Source of the DNA: Ephemerocybe angulata
Lineage: Eukaryota > Basidiomycota > Agaricomycetes > Agaricales > Psathyrellaceae
NCBI GenBank assembly: GCA_013368325.1
Contig: JAACJK010000011.1
Span: forward strand, 280,228-344,227
Length of the DNA stretch: 64,000 nt
Direction: 5' to 3'
Numbering within the stretch: the first letter of the stretch is position 1; each line of letters begins with the position of its first letter. The position numbers and the translations under genes are program-made. The notes under the pieces are model-generated. The model was not told the DNA's origin, did not search any database, and saw only the letters and a program-made list of their open reading frames with translations. This document shows positions 54,105 through 64,000 of the stretch, in pieces.

Positions 54105-57100
54105 TCAACGGTGATCAGGGGGAAGTGGGTCTAATCCTCGAGAGAGATGACAGGACTGGCAAAATTAGCCTAACCCAAGTCGTGAGACCCACAGAGAGCG
54201 TATTCAGTCAAGAAGAGTTACAGAGAGCGTATCTACAGTCGTACTTCGAGGGAACTCCAGAAGGCGACGAAGATGACAGAAAAGGACGAGAGGTATTTCA
54301 AAGCTACCTCTCGACCATAGAAAACCCAGATAGCGAAAAGAGAGTACAGTTAGTCGTGGAGACGCAACCAGCGATGACCTCCCAAGATCAGAAAGCGAAA
54401 GCCAAAGTCAAGGGGGTCTCGAAGGGCACGAAATACAAGAAGGTGGCTGATAAAGTCAAACCGGTTATGGGGCACTTAGACGAGAGGTTTCGCATCATTA
54501 GGGACATTAAAGGTGACCCGCTCGCGAACCTCCCTGAGCTACCAACTAGACCTTCGGAGTTCAAACCCACTGGGCGCTACACACAAGAGAGGAAGGAGGA
54601 CATGGACAAGCTGCATAAAGGGGACTTCTTGTGGGACGAAGAAAGGAAACTACTACATAACTTCGTCTCGATACATGAAGAAGGCTTCGCTTGGGATGAT
54701 TCCGAAAGGGGGAGCTTTAAACCAGAGTTCTTCCCGCCAGTAGAGATACCCACGACCCCTCACACCCCTTGGGCGCTTAGAAACATTCCTATTCCCCCAG
54801 GCTTGTATGATCGCGTGTGTGCCATGATCAAGAGCAAAATAGATGCCGGCGTGTACGAGCCTTCGAACTCATCGTACAGGTCGAGGTGGTTTTGCGTGTT
54901 GAAGAAAGATGGAGAGAGTCTGAGGATTGTACACAGCTTAGAGCCGCTGAACGCAGTCACAATCGCTCACTCGGGAGTGCCCCCAGCAACGGAAGAGTTG
55001 GCGAGTAAGTTCGCAGGAAGGTCGTGTGGAGGCTGTCTGGATCTATATGTAGGATACGACGAGAGGTTATTATCACCTTCCTCGCGAGACCTCACCACAT
55101 TCCAAACACCCTTCGGTGCGATGAGATTGGTAACCCTACCCATGGGATGGACCAATTCCGTGCCCATCTTCCACGACGATGTCACCCATATCTTACAAGA
55201 AGAAATACCAGAAGTCACTTGGCCGTTTTTGGATGATGTGCCCGTAGGTGGACCTCGTACTAGATACGAGAAAGCCGACGGTACGTGCGAGACTATACCC
55301 GAGAACCCGGGTATCCGAAGATTTGTATGGGAGCATTTCCAGAATCTCAACCGTGTAGTGGAGAGAATGAAGTACAGTGGCGGCACATTCTCAGGAAAGA
55401 AGTCCGTACTGTGCGCAGACGAGTTTGTGGTGGTTGGCCATTTATGCACCTATGAAGGTCGGAAGCCACTGCCAGAGAGAGTAGGCGTCATCGAGAGGTG
55501 GGGACCTTGTCAGTCTGTCAGCGATGTCCGCGCCTTCCTAGGAACAGTGGGGACGATGAGGATATTCATCCGCGACTATGCTAAACGTGCAGACGCGATC
55601 CAGAAGCTGACAAGGATTGACCAACCCTTCGAGTGGGGAGAAGCTCAGGACGCCGCGATGCGAGACTTAAAGGATGCAGTCCGAGACGCACCATGCCTAA
55701 GATCCCTGGACTACGATGTCAACACCGAGATCAAGCTCTCAGTCGACACGTCCTACAAAGCGATCGGCTGGTACATAAGTCAACAAGACGTTGCAGACCT
55801 TAAGAAGTGGTGGTACGCGCGGTTTGGCTCGACTACCATGACTCCGCGCGAGGCTCGCTACTCCCAACCAAAACGAGAGTTATTCGGATTGATGAGAGCA
55901 TTGCAGGAGAACAAATACTGGCTCATTGGCTGCAGACGTCTAGTGGTAGAAACCGATGCTCAATACATTAAAGGAATGCTCAACAATCCGGAAATGGGTC
56001 CTAACGCTACCATTAACCGATGGATTGAGAACATTCTAATGTATCACTTCGAGCTACGGCACGTAGCAGGCAAGACCTTTGCCGCGGATGGACTTTCCAG
56101 GCGTGATCGCATGCCAGAGGATCCGCCGCACCAGCCCTACGACCACCAAGGAGAATCGGGCGATGGACTGAGAGGATACTCGAAACCTAACCCAGAGGAT
56201 CCGGACCCGCTCGACTTCGAGGACTTCAAACATGAGATTGACACGCGAGGAGGATATCTCCTCAATGTCACGATCCCTGAAGCCGATTTCGAGGATGACA
56301 GAGTTCTGACTGGTGTCTCGCGACATGTCCGAACGGCGACGCGAGCACAGTTGGTCAACGTCGAGATGTTGCCAGATGCAGAGTTGAAAATGGATGAAGA
56401 AGAGATAGAGGCGTACGATGACGCGAGACGATCCCAACAAGCGCGGGACACAGACGAGCGCCTACCCAAAATAGCTAAGTGGCTAAAGGGGCCGCTACAA
56501 GCGCCCGAGGGATTGAAGCCGGCAGATGTGGGCAAGTGGGTCCGAGAGTGCAGCCATTACTTCGAAAAAGAAGGAAAGCTGTATCGAAGACAAACTGGTC
56601 ACCCACAGCTAGTTGTGCCTAAGGAGAACCGTATGTACATGATGAGGGCCGCACACGACGCACTTGGACACCGAGGCGCGTGGGCCACCACTCAGGTTCT
56701 ACTGAAGCGCTTCTGGTGGCCTGAACTCGAAGGAGATGTGAACTGGTATGTAAAGACCTGTCACGTTTGCCAGCTGAGGACAAAGCTACTGTTGAAGATC
56801 CCACCACAAGTCACGGATACTCCGTCGATCTTCCAAGTGTTGCACGCGGATGTGTTGCAAATGACTCCCGCGAGCAACGGCTGCAAGTACATTGTGCATG
56901 GTCGGTGCGCGCTGTCTTCTTGGATGGAGGGCAAGCCCTTGAAAGAAGAAACAGGCGCACAGATCGGCGCGTGGTTATTGGAGATCATCACGAGATGGGG
57001 ATGTATGAGGGAGATTGTTACGGACAATGGAGGCGCGTTCGTGAAGGCTACAAAATGGCTTGAGGACAAGTATGGCATCAAGGGAATTAAGATCTCGCCG

Positions 57101-57850
57101 TACAACTCCAAAGCCAATGGTCGGATCGAGCGTCCCCACTACGACGTCCGCGACATGCTGTTCAAGGCAACCAATGGTGTCACGAAGCAATGGTACTGGT
57201 ACTTCCAACACATTATGTGGGCGGACCGCGTTACGGTACGACGTCGATTCGGAGTCTCTCCGTTCTTCATGGTCACCAGCGCGGAACCAGTTCTGCCATT
57301 AGACATCCAGGAAGCAACTTGGCTAGTCGAGCCTCCAAGCGGTCCTATGACCACAGAGGAGCTTCTGGCGCAGCGCGCGAAGGGCTTAGCTAAGCATAGG
57401 GACTTAGTCGAGAATATGAGGAGTCGAGTTGATAAGGAGAAGAGAGAACGCGTCGTGAAATACGAAAAGGAGTATGCACGGACAATCCGAGACTTCAAAT
57501 TCAAACGCGGAGACTTAGTATTAATGCGCAATACGAGTATTGAGAAAAGTCTCGACAAGAAAATGAAGCCGAGGTATTTGGGCCCTTTGGTGGTGATTGC
57601 ACGTAATAAGGGAGGAGCGTACATTCTCGCAGAAATGGATGGTGCCGTCCTACAGAGCGCCGTTGGTGCCTTCAGAGTCATCCCATATCACGCGAGGAAA
57701 CGCATTCCTCTCCCTGCGTCAATTCATGACTTCATCGACATAGAGCCGTCCACGCTGGAAGAGATGGAAGAAGAGTCGGAAACAGGGTACATTGAGGACT
57801 TAGCATTTAAAGGAATGCCGAGAGGTGACCCTGAGGAAGACGACAATTAG
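54080..57850 (+). CDS. pol: Pol polyprotein: reverse transcriptase, RNase H, integrase
   Basis: About 1,250 residues. RT: YRSRWFCVLKKDGESLRIVH, CLDLYVGYDERLL, LPMGWTNSVPIFHDDVTHIL and the catalytic FLDDVPVGGP (FLDD in place of YIDD, common in this fungal clade). RNase H: IKLSVDTSYKAIGWYISQ, LVVETDAQYIKGML, HVAGKTFAADGLSRRD. Integrase: HHCC zinc finger HDALGHRG / CHVCQ, then the DDE residues in LHADVLQM, IVTDNGGAF and NSKANGRIERPH. A C-terminal GPLVVIARNKGGAYILAEMD module (GPF/Y-like) ends the protein. No stop or frameshift within. No good ATG opens the ORF; frameshift entry at 54080 explains this. Confidence 0.92.
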   Translation, partial: KFSSLEDLINGDQGEVGLILERDDRTGKISLTQVVRPTESVFSQEELQRAYLQSYFEGTPEGDEDDRKGREVFQSYLSTIENPDSEKRVQLVVETQPAMTSQDQKAKAKVKGVSKGTKYKKVADKVKPVMGHLDERFRIIRDIKGDPLANLPELPTRPSEFKPTGRYTQERKEDMDKLHKGDFLWDEERKLLHNFVSIHEEGFAWDDSERGSFKPEFFPPVEIPTTPHTPWALRNIPIPPGLYDRVCAMIKSKIDAGVYEPSNSSYRSRWFCVLKKDGESLRIVHSLEPLNAVTIAHSGVPPATEELASKFAGRSCGGCLDLYVGYDERLLSPSSRDLTTFQTPFGAMRLVTLPMGWTNSVPIFHDDVTHILQEEIPEVTWPFLDDVPVGGPRTRYEKADGTCETIPENPGIRRFVWEHFQNLNRVVERMKYSGGTFSGKKSVLCADEFVVVGHLCTYEGRKPLPERVGVIERWGPCQSVSDVRAFLGTVGTMRIFIRDYAKRADAIQKLTRIDQPFEWGEAQDAAMRDLKDAVRDAPCLRSLDYDVNTEIKLSVDTSYKAIGWYISQQDVADLKKWWYARFGSTTMTPREARYSQPKRELFGLMRALQENKYWLIGCRRLVVETDAQYIKGMLNNPEMGPNATINRWIENILMYHFELRHVAGKTFAADGLSRRDRMPEDPPHQPYDHQGESGDGLRGYSKPNPEDPDPLDFEDFKHEIDTRGGYLLNVTIPEADFEDDRVLTGVSRHVRTATRAQLVNVEMLPDAELKMDEEEIEAYDDARRSQQARDTDERLPKIAKWLKGPLQAPEGLKPADVGKWVRECSHYFEKEGKLYRRQTGHPQLVVPKENRMYMMRAAHDALGHRGAWATTQVLLKRFWWPELEGDVNWYVKTCHVCQLRTKLLLKIPPQVTDTPSIFQVLHADVLQMTPASNGCKYIVHGRCALSSWMEGKPLKEETGAQIGAWLLEIITRWGCMREIVTDNGGAFVKATKWLEDKYGIKGIKISPYNSKANGRIERPHYDVRDMLFKATNGVTKQWYWYFQHIMWADRVTVRRRFGVSPFFMVTSAEPVLPLDIQEATWLVEPPSGPMTTEELLAQRAKGLAKHRDLVENMRSRVDKEKRERVVKYEKEYARTIRDFKFKRGDLVLMRNTSIEKSLDKKMKPRYLGPLVVIARNKGGAYILAEMDGAVLQSAVGAFRVIPYHARKRIPLPASIHDFIDIEPSTLEEMEEESETGYIEDLAFKGMPRGDPEEDDN

Positions 57851-57890
57851 GTCGAGCGGTTCGCAGAGTCATCGAGGACGATGATTTTTT

Positions 57891-57910
57891 AGTTGGGGGG
57901 AGAGAGAGGG
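57891..57910 (+). other. Internal polypurine tract just after pol
   Basis: AGTTGGGGGGAGAGAGAGGG, nearly the same as the tract abutting the 3' LTR (CAGTTGGGGGGAGA). In a simple Gypsy element the tract would sit here, next to the LTR. Confidence 0.6.
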
Positions 57911-58095
57911 TACTACCCGAACTCAATACTTAACATAAAGATTATCTTACTCCGAAATTTTGCGATTTTAGAGAAAGGTCCAAACGAGAATCATATTGAC
58001 ATCGAAAGCGGAAAACTAGAGAGCAAAAACCGTTCGAAGGGACTACGCGATTAGACTAAAGCTGGTTCAGCGGATCCAAGACTACTAAAGCGAAC

Positions 58096-59606
58096 CTAAG
58101 TAGAGGTAGAAGGAGCAGAAGAAGAAGCAGCAGAGTTGTCGTTGAGAGAAAGAAGAGAAGCCTTCAAAGTGGTGTACTCCTCGTTGAGGATCTGCCAGAA
58201 ACCAGTGTAGATCTGAAGCTTGTGAATAACCTGCAACATGACGCCGCGGGTCTCGCCAATAATAACACGGAGGTTCTCCTCGTTCTGAGTCTGGTTGGCG
58301 AAGTCGCGAACCAACTTGAGCGAGTTGGAGACCACTCCCTGAACGTACTGGTTAGAGATCGCGCGATCATCGACTACAAGAGAGAGTAAGCCCGAGGACA
58401 TAAGGAAATCGAAGGGAGAAGGCGCACTGTACTCGACGAGGTTACCGTCAGGGAAAAGACGGTTCCCAGAGCCTCGAGAACCAGAAGCCTGAGCCTCGCG
58501 ATGAACCTCTCCCTGGCGAGACCTCTTGTTGTTAACTTGCTGGGCCTTCATAAACATAGGAGAACCGGTGTCCATGTTAGGAACCTGAGAGTGGTCCAAC
58601 ATGCGGACTCCGCCGGACGAGTTGGTGCTACCACCACGAGTGGGACGAGTACGAGAGCCCTAGGAACGAAGTCAGAAGGAGAAAGTGGGAAGAAAGAAAG
58701 ATGCATACCCCAGCAGCACCGCCGCGAGCAGAACGGCCGCGACGAGCATTGTTGGCAGAGGCATCGGCCATGACCACATCCTGAGGTTCCAAGAAGGTGA
58801 TCTCCTAGAGAACGCGAGAGTAAGCAACGGGCTACAGGAGAGAAACATAGGATACGTACCTCAATGTCCTCAGGGGCAGGAGCACTAGCCTTAGCTTTAC
58901 CCTTAGAAGGAGCACTCTCCTCAGCCGGAGTAACAGACTCAGCGACAGGGAACAAGACGCCTAGGGAGAGGATGAATCAGAGAAGAGAAGATAAGACGAT
59001 GAAGGAGAGTACGCACGAGCCAAGGAAGACGCGGTAGACTTCGCGGCACGAACAGTGGCATCGCCATCGGTCGCGGTAGCCGCAGAAGCAGCGGTAGGCA
59101 TCGGGGTATCCTGACGCGGACCGTAACTTTCGCGGCACTCGCCCAGGTACTTGAGAACCAGCTCGAGCTTCTCGTTATCCGGAGGCGTGACCTCGCGAGA
59201 GGAGAACGCGGCCTGGTGAGCAGTCAACGCGGCATGGAGTTTCCCAACGATGCGACGGTGACGAGAGTTGTGCTTAAGAACGGCTTCGACCGCAGGTGGC
59301 TCCTATGAGAAGGGTCAGTCGCGGGGTAAGGAGATCTGTAAGAACCGAACGTACAACGAGGTCAAACAAGCCCTCTTGGGCGCGACTAACCGCGTTGGCG
59401 GCACGAGGGTTCAAGGTCTTGGAACCAGGAAGGATGTGCTTGAGGCAATCGTTGCGAACTTGGGTGAGGGACGTAATGCTGGTCCCTAAGAGGTGGTCTT
59501 CAAGGTCATTCGCACCTTCATTGAAAGTGCGAAGGATAGACCTGGGAGACGCCGGAGCAGCAGCCTCAGGAGGAGGAGAAGGAGAAGGGGAAGGAACGAC
59601 AGGCAT
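58096..59606 (-). CDS. Antisense accessory gene 1 of the Gypsy element
   Basis: Multi-exon minus-strand gene. It starts MPVVPSPSPSPPPEAAAPAS at 59606, passes exons with GANDLEDHLLGTSITSLTQV and HRRIVGKLHAALTAHQAAFS, an alanine/serine-rich linker, and MLDHSQVPNMDTGSPMFMKA. It ends in a helical block (LVRDFANQTQNEENLRVIIG) and STST with a stop at 58096. Introns are short with pyrimidine-rich acceptors. I do not recognise a domain. Its place between pol and the 3' LTR, antisense to pol, resembles the accessory antisense ORFs of some plant Gypsy elements. Exon borders were not all resolved. Confidence 0.5.
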
Positions 59607-60249
59607 TGAGAGAGAGAAGGTCGAGTAAATCGATGCTGAAAAGGAGAGAAAACTCCCCAGTATTTATACTCGAGAGAGAACTGGAGCGGGAACAGGGGTC
59701 TAAGTCATAATCTAGCATTGGGTCTCGGAGTCCGGCACCCAGAGATGGCGACATGTGAGGTAGCGCGTGGAATAGGATGCCAGAATAGCTCGGCGCGAGG
59801 AATATCGCGCGGCAGCGAAGCTGAGAGGAATTGCACGCGTGAAACGCTATGGAAGGGGAGCGTAATTGCACCCGCGCGCCATCAAACAGGGGGGCGCTTA
59901 ACGGCTAAACCGAGATCTCGAGGACCGTGACTACGACGAAGGTTCCAGGCGAGAGGTGCGATCGACAAGGTCGAGCCCCTGTCGATCCTCCGCCATGATA
60001 CCAAGAAGTGAAGCCGAGAGATAGAGAAATCTTACCTCGAGAGGTGGAACTGCACACCTTCACACGGGCGCTTAAGATGCGCGAAACCAATCAAAGAGCT
60101 ACGAGACGTCAAAATACGAGCGCAATACATTTGAGACGTGAATGGGAAGGTACATGGAAGCCATAGTAGTGGTGTAGAAGTATAGGTGATACGTAAGAGT
60201 CAGTGTCTGTTTGAGAGAGAAGAGTCCAAGAAAAGGGGAAGCCGAGCGC

Positions 60250-62295
60250 CTAAGCAACGGGAGGAGCGTCCTGCGCATCCAACGCCGCTTCGCCTTCTTC
60301 CTCCTCGTCGATGGGAACACCCCCGTCACGAACTTCGCCTCCCAGCTCCTGTTCGACCGAGTGGTCGTCCTCGACCTGCGAAGACGAACCTGACGAAGGG
60401 AGGACCGCGATTTGAGGAGCGGCAGGCGACGACGACAAAGGAAGTGGATTGGAGGCCGGAGTAATGAAGTTGGCAGGGTTGACGACGGGGAACGCGACGG
60501 TGCCTTGACTGGTTCCTCGGTTCTCGGCGGCGGCGTACCAAGAGGAGGAAGCGATGCTCTTGATGAGCTCGTCGGAGCCACAGTCGCGAGTGCTGTTTAG
60601 GATGTTCGCGAGGAACGATTGAGCGGCGTCGACCTTGAGGGCCTGGAACTCGCAAAGCTTGCGCATCTCGTCGTACATGGCGTGCTCGACGACGAGCGTT
60701 TGGAAAGCGCGATTAGCATCTAGAGAATGGGGGAGGTGAGTAAAACGGAACCAGGATGGCGCGAAGGGTAGAACGTACTGTTGACGCTCGGCGCCTGACT
60801 CGTGAGGAACTCCATCTCCCGGACTTGAGGTAAGGTGACGCGAGGAGGGCGTATCGAAGGAGCCCACGAGCACGACTGGCTCGAGGTCTTACAGGCCAAG
60901 CACTTCCCGTGGGGGTCTTTAGGGTCCTCGACGCACTCCGGAAGTGCACCTCGAGCGATGCATCGACCGCAAGGAGGAGGCGGCTGGGATCGAGAGGTGA
61001 GTAACGAAGTGGTAATGGAGAAAGAGGGACCAACCCTAGGAGGAGGAGTGGTGACGCGCTTGAGGAGCTTGACGTCGGAACGAGACGAGAGGAGCTGGGA
61101 GGGCGGCACTAAGTGCTGAAGGACCTCGGCCATGGCGAGCTGATGAGCTTGAAAGGCGGCGGCCTGCTTCGCAGCCATAAGTTGCCTGCGGCTTTGCGCC
61201 TCGTCGACCTCACCCTCGCCGTCGTCTCCAGCATCCTCAGCGTCGCCCCCAGCGTCTCCAACGAAGTCTCCGGGTAATGCTAGAAGAGTCGCTAGACGAA
61301 TCGGAATCGTCGGACTGTTCAGGATCGTAGGTCTCGACATCGATCGTAGTCCTAACGGTCTTGGGAACGGGAGTGCGAAGTTGATGGGCAGCGTACAGAG
61401 AGGGTGGAGGCTGCGCGGCACGGCCCTTGCCTTTCGAAGACGAAGTTCTGGTAGACGAGGAGGGACCAGCACCGCGGGATGACGAAGTCGGCTCGACTTT
61501 GATCTTCTTGAGGGGAGGCGGCTGCACGCCCAAGAACTGTTCAGATAAGTCGACCGAGAGGAACGGAGAGAACGCGACGTACCCCAGTGTCACCAGAGGA
61601 CTTGCGCTTGGATGGAACCTCGGCGGGACGAGCAGAACTAAGGCCAGCCACTTGATGGCGCCGACCGACGTCCTTGACCTCACCGAGCGAGATAGGCGCC
61701 GGTTGCGTCGCAATCCGCTCTCGGGTGTCTGAAGCTTTCGGACGCGAAGTTGAGGGTTTGGAACTGGAGATGTGCACGTTGACGCTGGAGAAGAATGTGA
61801 GTACACCGCCAAAATGAGCATCGAGGCTACGCACCGGGCAAGGGGCGCGGACACCGTGCCTTGAGCTTTCCGAGAGGAACCCGAGGAAGGGGCCTTGGAC
61901 GAAGGGGTGTAGCGGGAGTAGGCCAGTCGAAGGGCGGAGGATTAGGTGGAAAGAGGGGCGCGGACCACTGAGCTTTAGGATTGAGCGCCGACGAAAGGGA
62001 GCGTTTGATTTTCTTGTCAGAAGTGGCCTGGCCGAGGTAGTACGCCATGTAGTTGCGAAAGCGGGGAAGTTGGGATGCTGAGTTAGCAGAGGGTTGGTAT
62101 GGATGAGTTGCTGTGGATCGAGAAAGAAAGAACTCTTAGCGTCCGATCGTAGAGCAGACGAGAGGCAGCTTACCACTACGCGGATCCACTCATCGTAGAA
62201 GGCGTTTAGCTTTTGAGGACTCCAGTCCGGGACGCCGTCGCCGCCTGAAGCGCAGCTACCATGTCGGCTGCCATACCAAGGGAGGGATCGGCCAT
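60250..62295 (-). CDS. Antisense accessory gene 2 of the Gypsy element, zinc-cluster-like
   Basis: Multi-exon minus-strand gene from about 62295 (MADPSLGMAADMVAAL) to a stop at 60250. An exon encodes DWSPQKLNAFYDEWIRVV. Serine/proline-rich exons follow, then HQLAMAEVLQHLVPPSQLLS. Next comes the cysteine array CGRCIARGALPEC ... KCLACKTSSQSCSW, spaced C-x2-C-x8-C-x10-C-x2-C-x6-C, close to a fungal Zn2Cys6 cluster. The final exon is helical (FQTLVVEHAMYDEMRKLCEF) with an acidic tail. The start region seems to need a one-base frame change near 62240, so the first exon is uncertain. It may be a DNA- or RNA-binding regulator of the element (inference). Confidence 0.5.
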
Positions 62296-62698
62296 CTGTA
62301 TAGAGAGAGAAGAGAGTACGAAGAGAGGCGGAAGCGCGAGTCAGAAAGTCCCCAAGAAGACCGGGCTATATGTGAAGACAAATGTGACATTTGTGACATG
62401 AGCCCGGGAATGGATAACGCAGAAGAATCCTGGGAGAACATTCAGAGCGCGCTTCGAATGACATGACATGTTGAGAACTACGCGAGAAGGATGTGACGCG
62501 GGCTAAACCTGCAAGCACCGGGAAAAACTTAGAATCAATAGAGTCGAGGGTACAGGGTTGTTAGGACGTCTCGGGATCAGAATGAACCGGGGACCTCGGC
62601 AAAGGACTGAGGCGAGGCAGACAGGTCGGTGAACTCGCGAGAGGACAAGAACGAAGTTGGGTAGCGGTATCAAAAGGACTGAGGACAGTCTAGATTTC

Positions 62699-62711
62699 AG
62701 TTGGGGGGAGA
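62699..62711 (+). other. Polypurine tract at the 3' LTR
   Basis: AGTTGGGGGGAGA immediately upstream of TGATGCGCC, the first bases of the 3' LTR. Confidence 0.8.
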
Positions 62712-64000
62712 TGATGCGCCTTCGCGTCTACCCACTAAAAATCGCGATTTACCTTAATAAATACGCGATTCCCACTGCATATCATCTATCAAAAGACCTG
62801 CACCAACGTAAAGGGGAACGAGAGTCAGAGCCGAGCCAGAGCTGCTGACTTAGCCTCTCTGACCTACGCGCGGGACTACGAGAAGTGACGAGTAGCCTCA
62901 AGGGTAAGACCTACCTTCGCGAGACACTTGCTACTTTTAAGGAGACACGCGCGGGACAACTATGGGATCGACTTGGCAAGTAACGGACATAGGCAGAGTA
63001 GTGCGTATCAATGGGAAGCCCCCTACCCATCCCTTCGTATCTCGCGAGAACACTCTCGCCACACCCAGAGTCGAGAGATCACCGTGACATCAGTAGTCGA
63101 GAGGGATTGCACCCGAGCCCCTGATAAGCGCCGGAGTATAGCTCCCGCGCGACTTGATCTTCACGAGAGGTGGCACGTCGAGAGGTCGATCACACCTCGA
63201 GATGTTCGCAATCAAACCACGTCTCGGGAAAGTTCTGGGATCGCCATCGGCTGAGGGGAGAACTCAGTACAGGCACCCGCGTGTAACACAGGGGAAGCGG
63301 AACCGGCACAACTTAGCGCCCCATGATTCCCTTGCCCGGTATCGGATGATCATCCGCGGCTCCACTCTATCAGAGGGGAACCACAATCAGAGATAAGAAT
63401 AGGTCGTCCCACACGAGACGGGTGCGGCGTGTACGAAGAAGTCGGTTGGTGGCAACGGCACAGTCTTGGGTATTTACCCGGGCGCTAATTGGCCTTGAGT
63501 TCAACCTCGAGAGGTCTTCCCTCCTATCTCTATGTTTCACTTGGACTGTTTCGGAATGTATCGCGATCGCATGTGTTTTCATCTGTTTGTCTTCGAGCTG
63601 TTTGTAAATATTCGGCATGTACTTAAGTCTCGCGAGTAGTTTAGAGAAAATCAGTTACCCCCCAGTTTTCATCTTTCAAGTCTCTAAGTCAAAGTCAAAG
63701 TCTAGCCGTCGCGCTATCTGTCTGTCTGTCTGTCTGGTCGTCGTGCCAATTGTCTTTAAGTTTTCTGTTCCTTTTGCGAAGCTCTCGAGCCTAGTGAAAG
63801 CCCTCTCGTGGTAGCGACCTCGTCCTCCCGAGACCCCACCCTCTCATCGAGAACCTATATCACCCCGAAGCGCGGTCGAGTCTAGAACTCCCCTTCAAAC
63901 TTGCTAGTTGCGAGTACCTTAGAGTCGACCTAGTCCTCTAGTCCAATACATTACTTTGCCCGCTCTACCTGAGCGAGTTGCCCCTCAGCTACCTAGTGTG
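62712..64000 (+). repeat. 3' LTR (cut by window end)
   Basis: Starts TGATGCGCC like the 5' LTR and aligns with it to the window end (GCTACCTAGTGTG matching 50440-50453). By comparison about 80 bases are missing. Differences from the 5' LTR are scattered substitutions and small indels. Confidence 0.9.

Larger units (their letters stand above)
49148..64000 (+). mobile_element. Ty3/Gypsy LTR retrotransposon with antisense accessory genes (3' end outside window)
   Basis: 5' LTR 49148-50530, primer-binding site 50533, gag, protease and pol ORFs to 57850, two minus-strand genes in 57.9-62.3 kb, polypurine tract and a 3' LTR from 62712 that runs off the window. Full length would be near 15 kb. Order PR-RT-RNaseH-IN places it in Ty3/Gypsy. 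The LTRs are nearly identical but differ by several substitutions and small indels, so insertion was not immediate. It is inserted in a DUF6698 gene. gag has an in-frame TGA, so the copy may be non-autonomous. Confidence 0.92.

Overview
The window is nuclear DNA of a filamentous basidiomycete, most likely an Agaricomycete. The signs are many short introns (about 50-60 nt) with GT-AG or occasional GC-AG borders, and families typical of mushroom-forming fungi (DUF6535, DUF6589, DUF6698, F-box expansions). It also has a Ty3/Gypsy element with antisense genes, and basidiomycete versions of ELP3, MDM12, MRP51, a nucleotide-sugar transporter and HYPK. All coordinates and splice sites were read by hand from the sequence.

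Layout. 1-7514: 3' part of a many-exon DUF6535 gene with HEAT/ARM-like repeats. 7776-15517: an F-box gene split by a 6,098-bp mobile element (8000-14097), which carries a RecQ-like helicase and a DUF6589 protein in convergent orientation. 16248-27817: accessory block with two copies of a 1.5-kb repeat, two intact F-box paralogues, and a direct duplication in which one HYPK-like gene is intact and the other broken. A further 1,059-bp insertion lies in one duplicate, and the other duplicate keeps its empty site. 27922-40020: conserved core with MRP51, the nucleotide-sugar transporter, ELP3, a divergent histone H3, a small membrane protein and MDM12, plus a methyltransferase relic. 40158-49147: accessory again, with an F-box gene hit by two insertions, a small secreted-protein gene hit by a hAT-like MITE, and two DUF6698 genes, the second cut by a retrotransposon. 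49148-64000: a Ty3/Gypsy element of about 15 kb whose 3' LTR runs off the window.

The main discovery is the element at 8000-14097. It is bounded by a 9-bp target-site duplication (GGTTCCCAT at 7991-7999 and 14098-14106) and begins and ends with TAGTCT/AGACTA. Removing it with one duplication copy restores the F-box reading frame exactly. Its only two genes are a RecQ-like helicase and a DUF6589 protein. This points to a helicase plus DUF6589 transposition system that I cannot match to a described DNA transposon class. Four other insertions are also defined by duplications at their flanks (41034-41537, 41898-42747, 43991-44597, 22947-24005), so the window records repeated inactivation of accessory genes beside an intact core.
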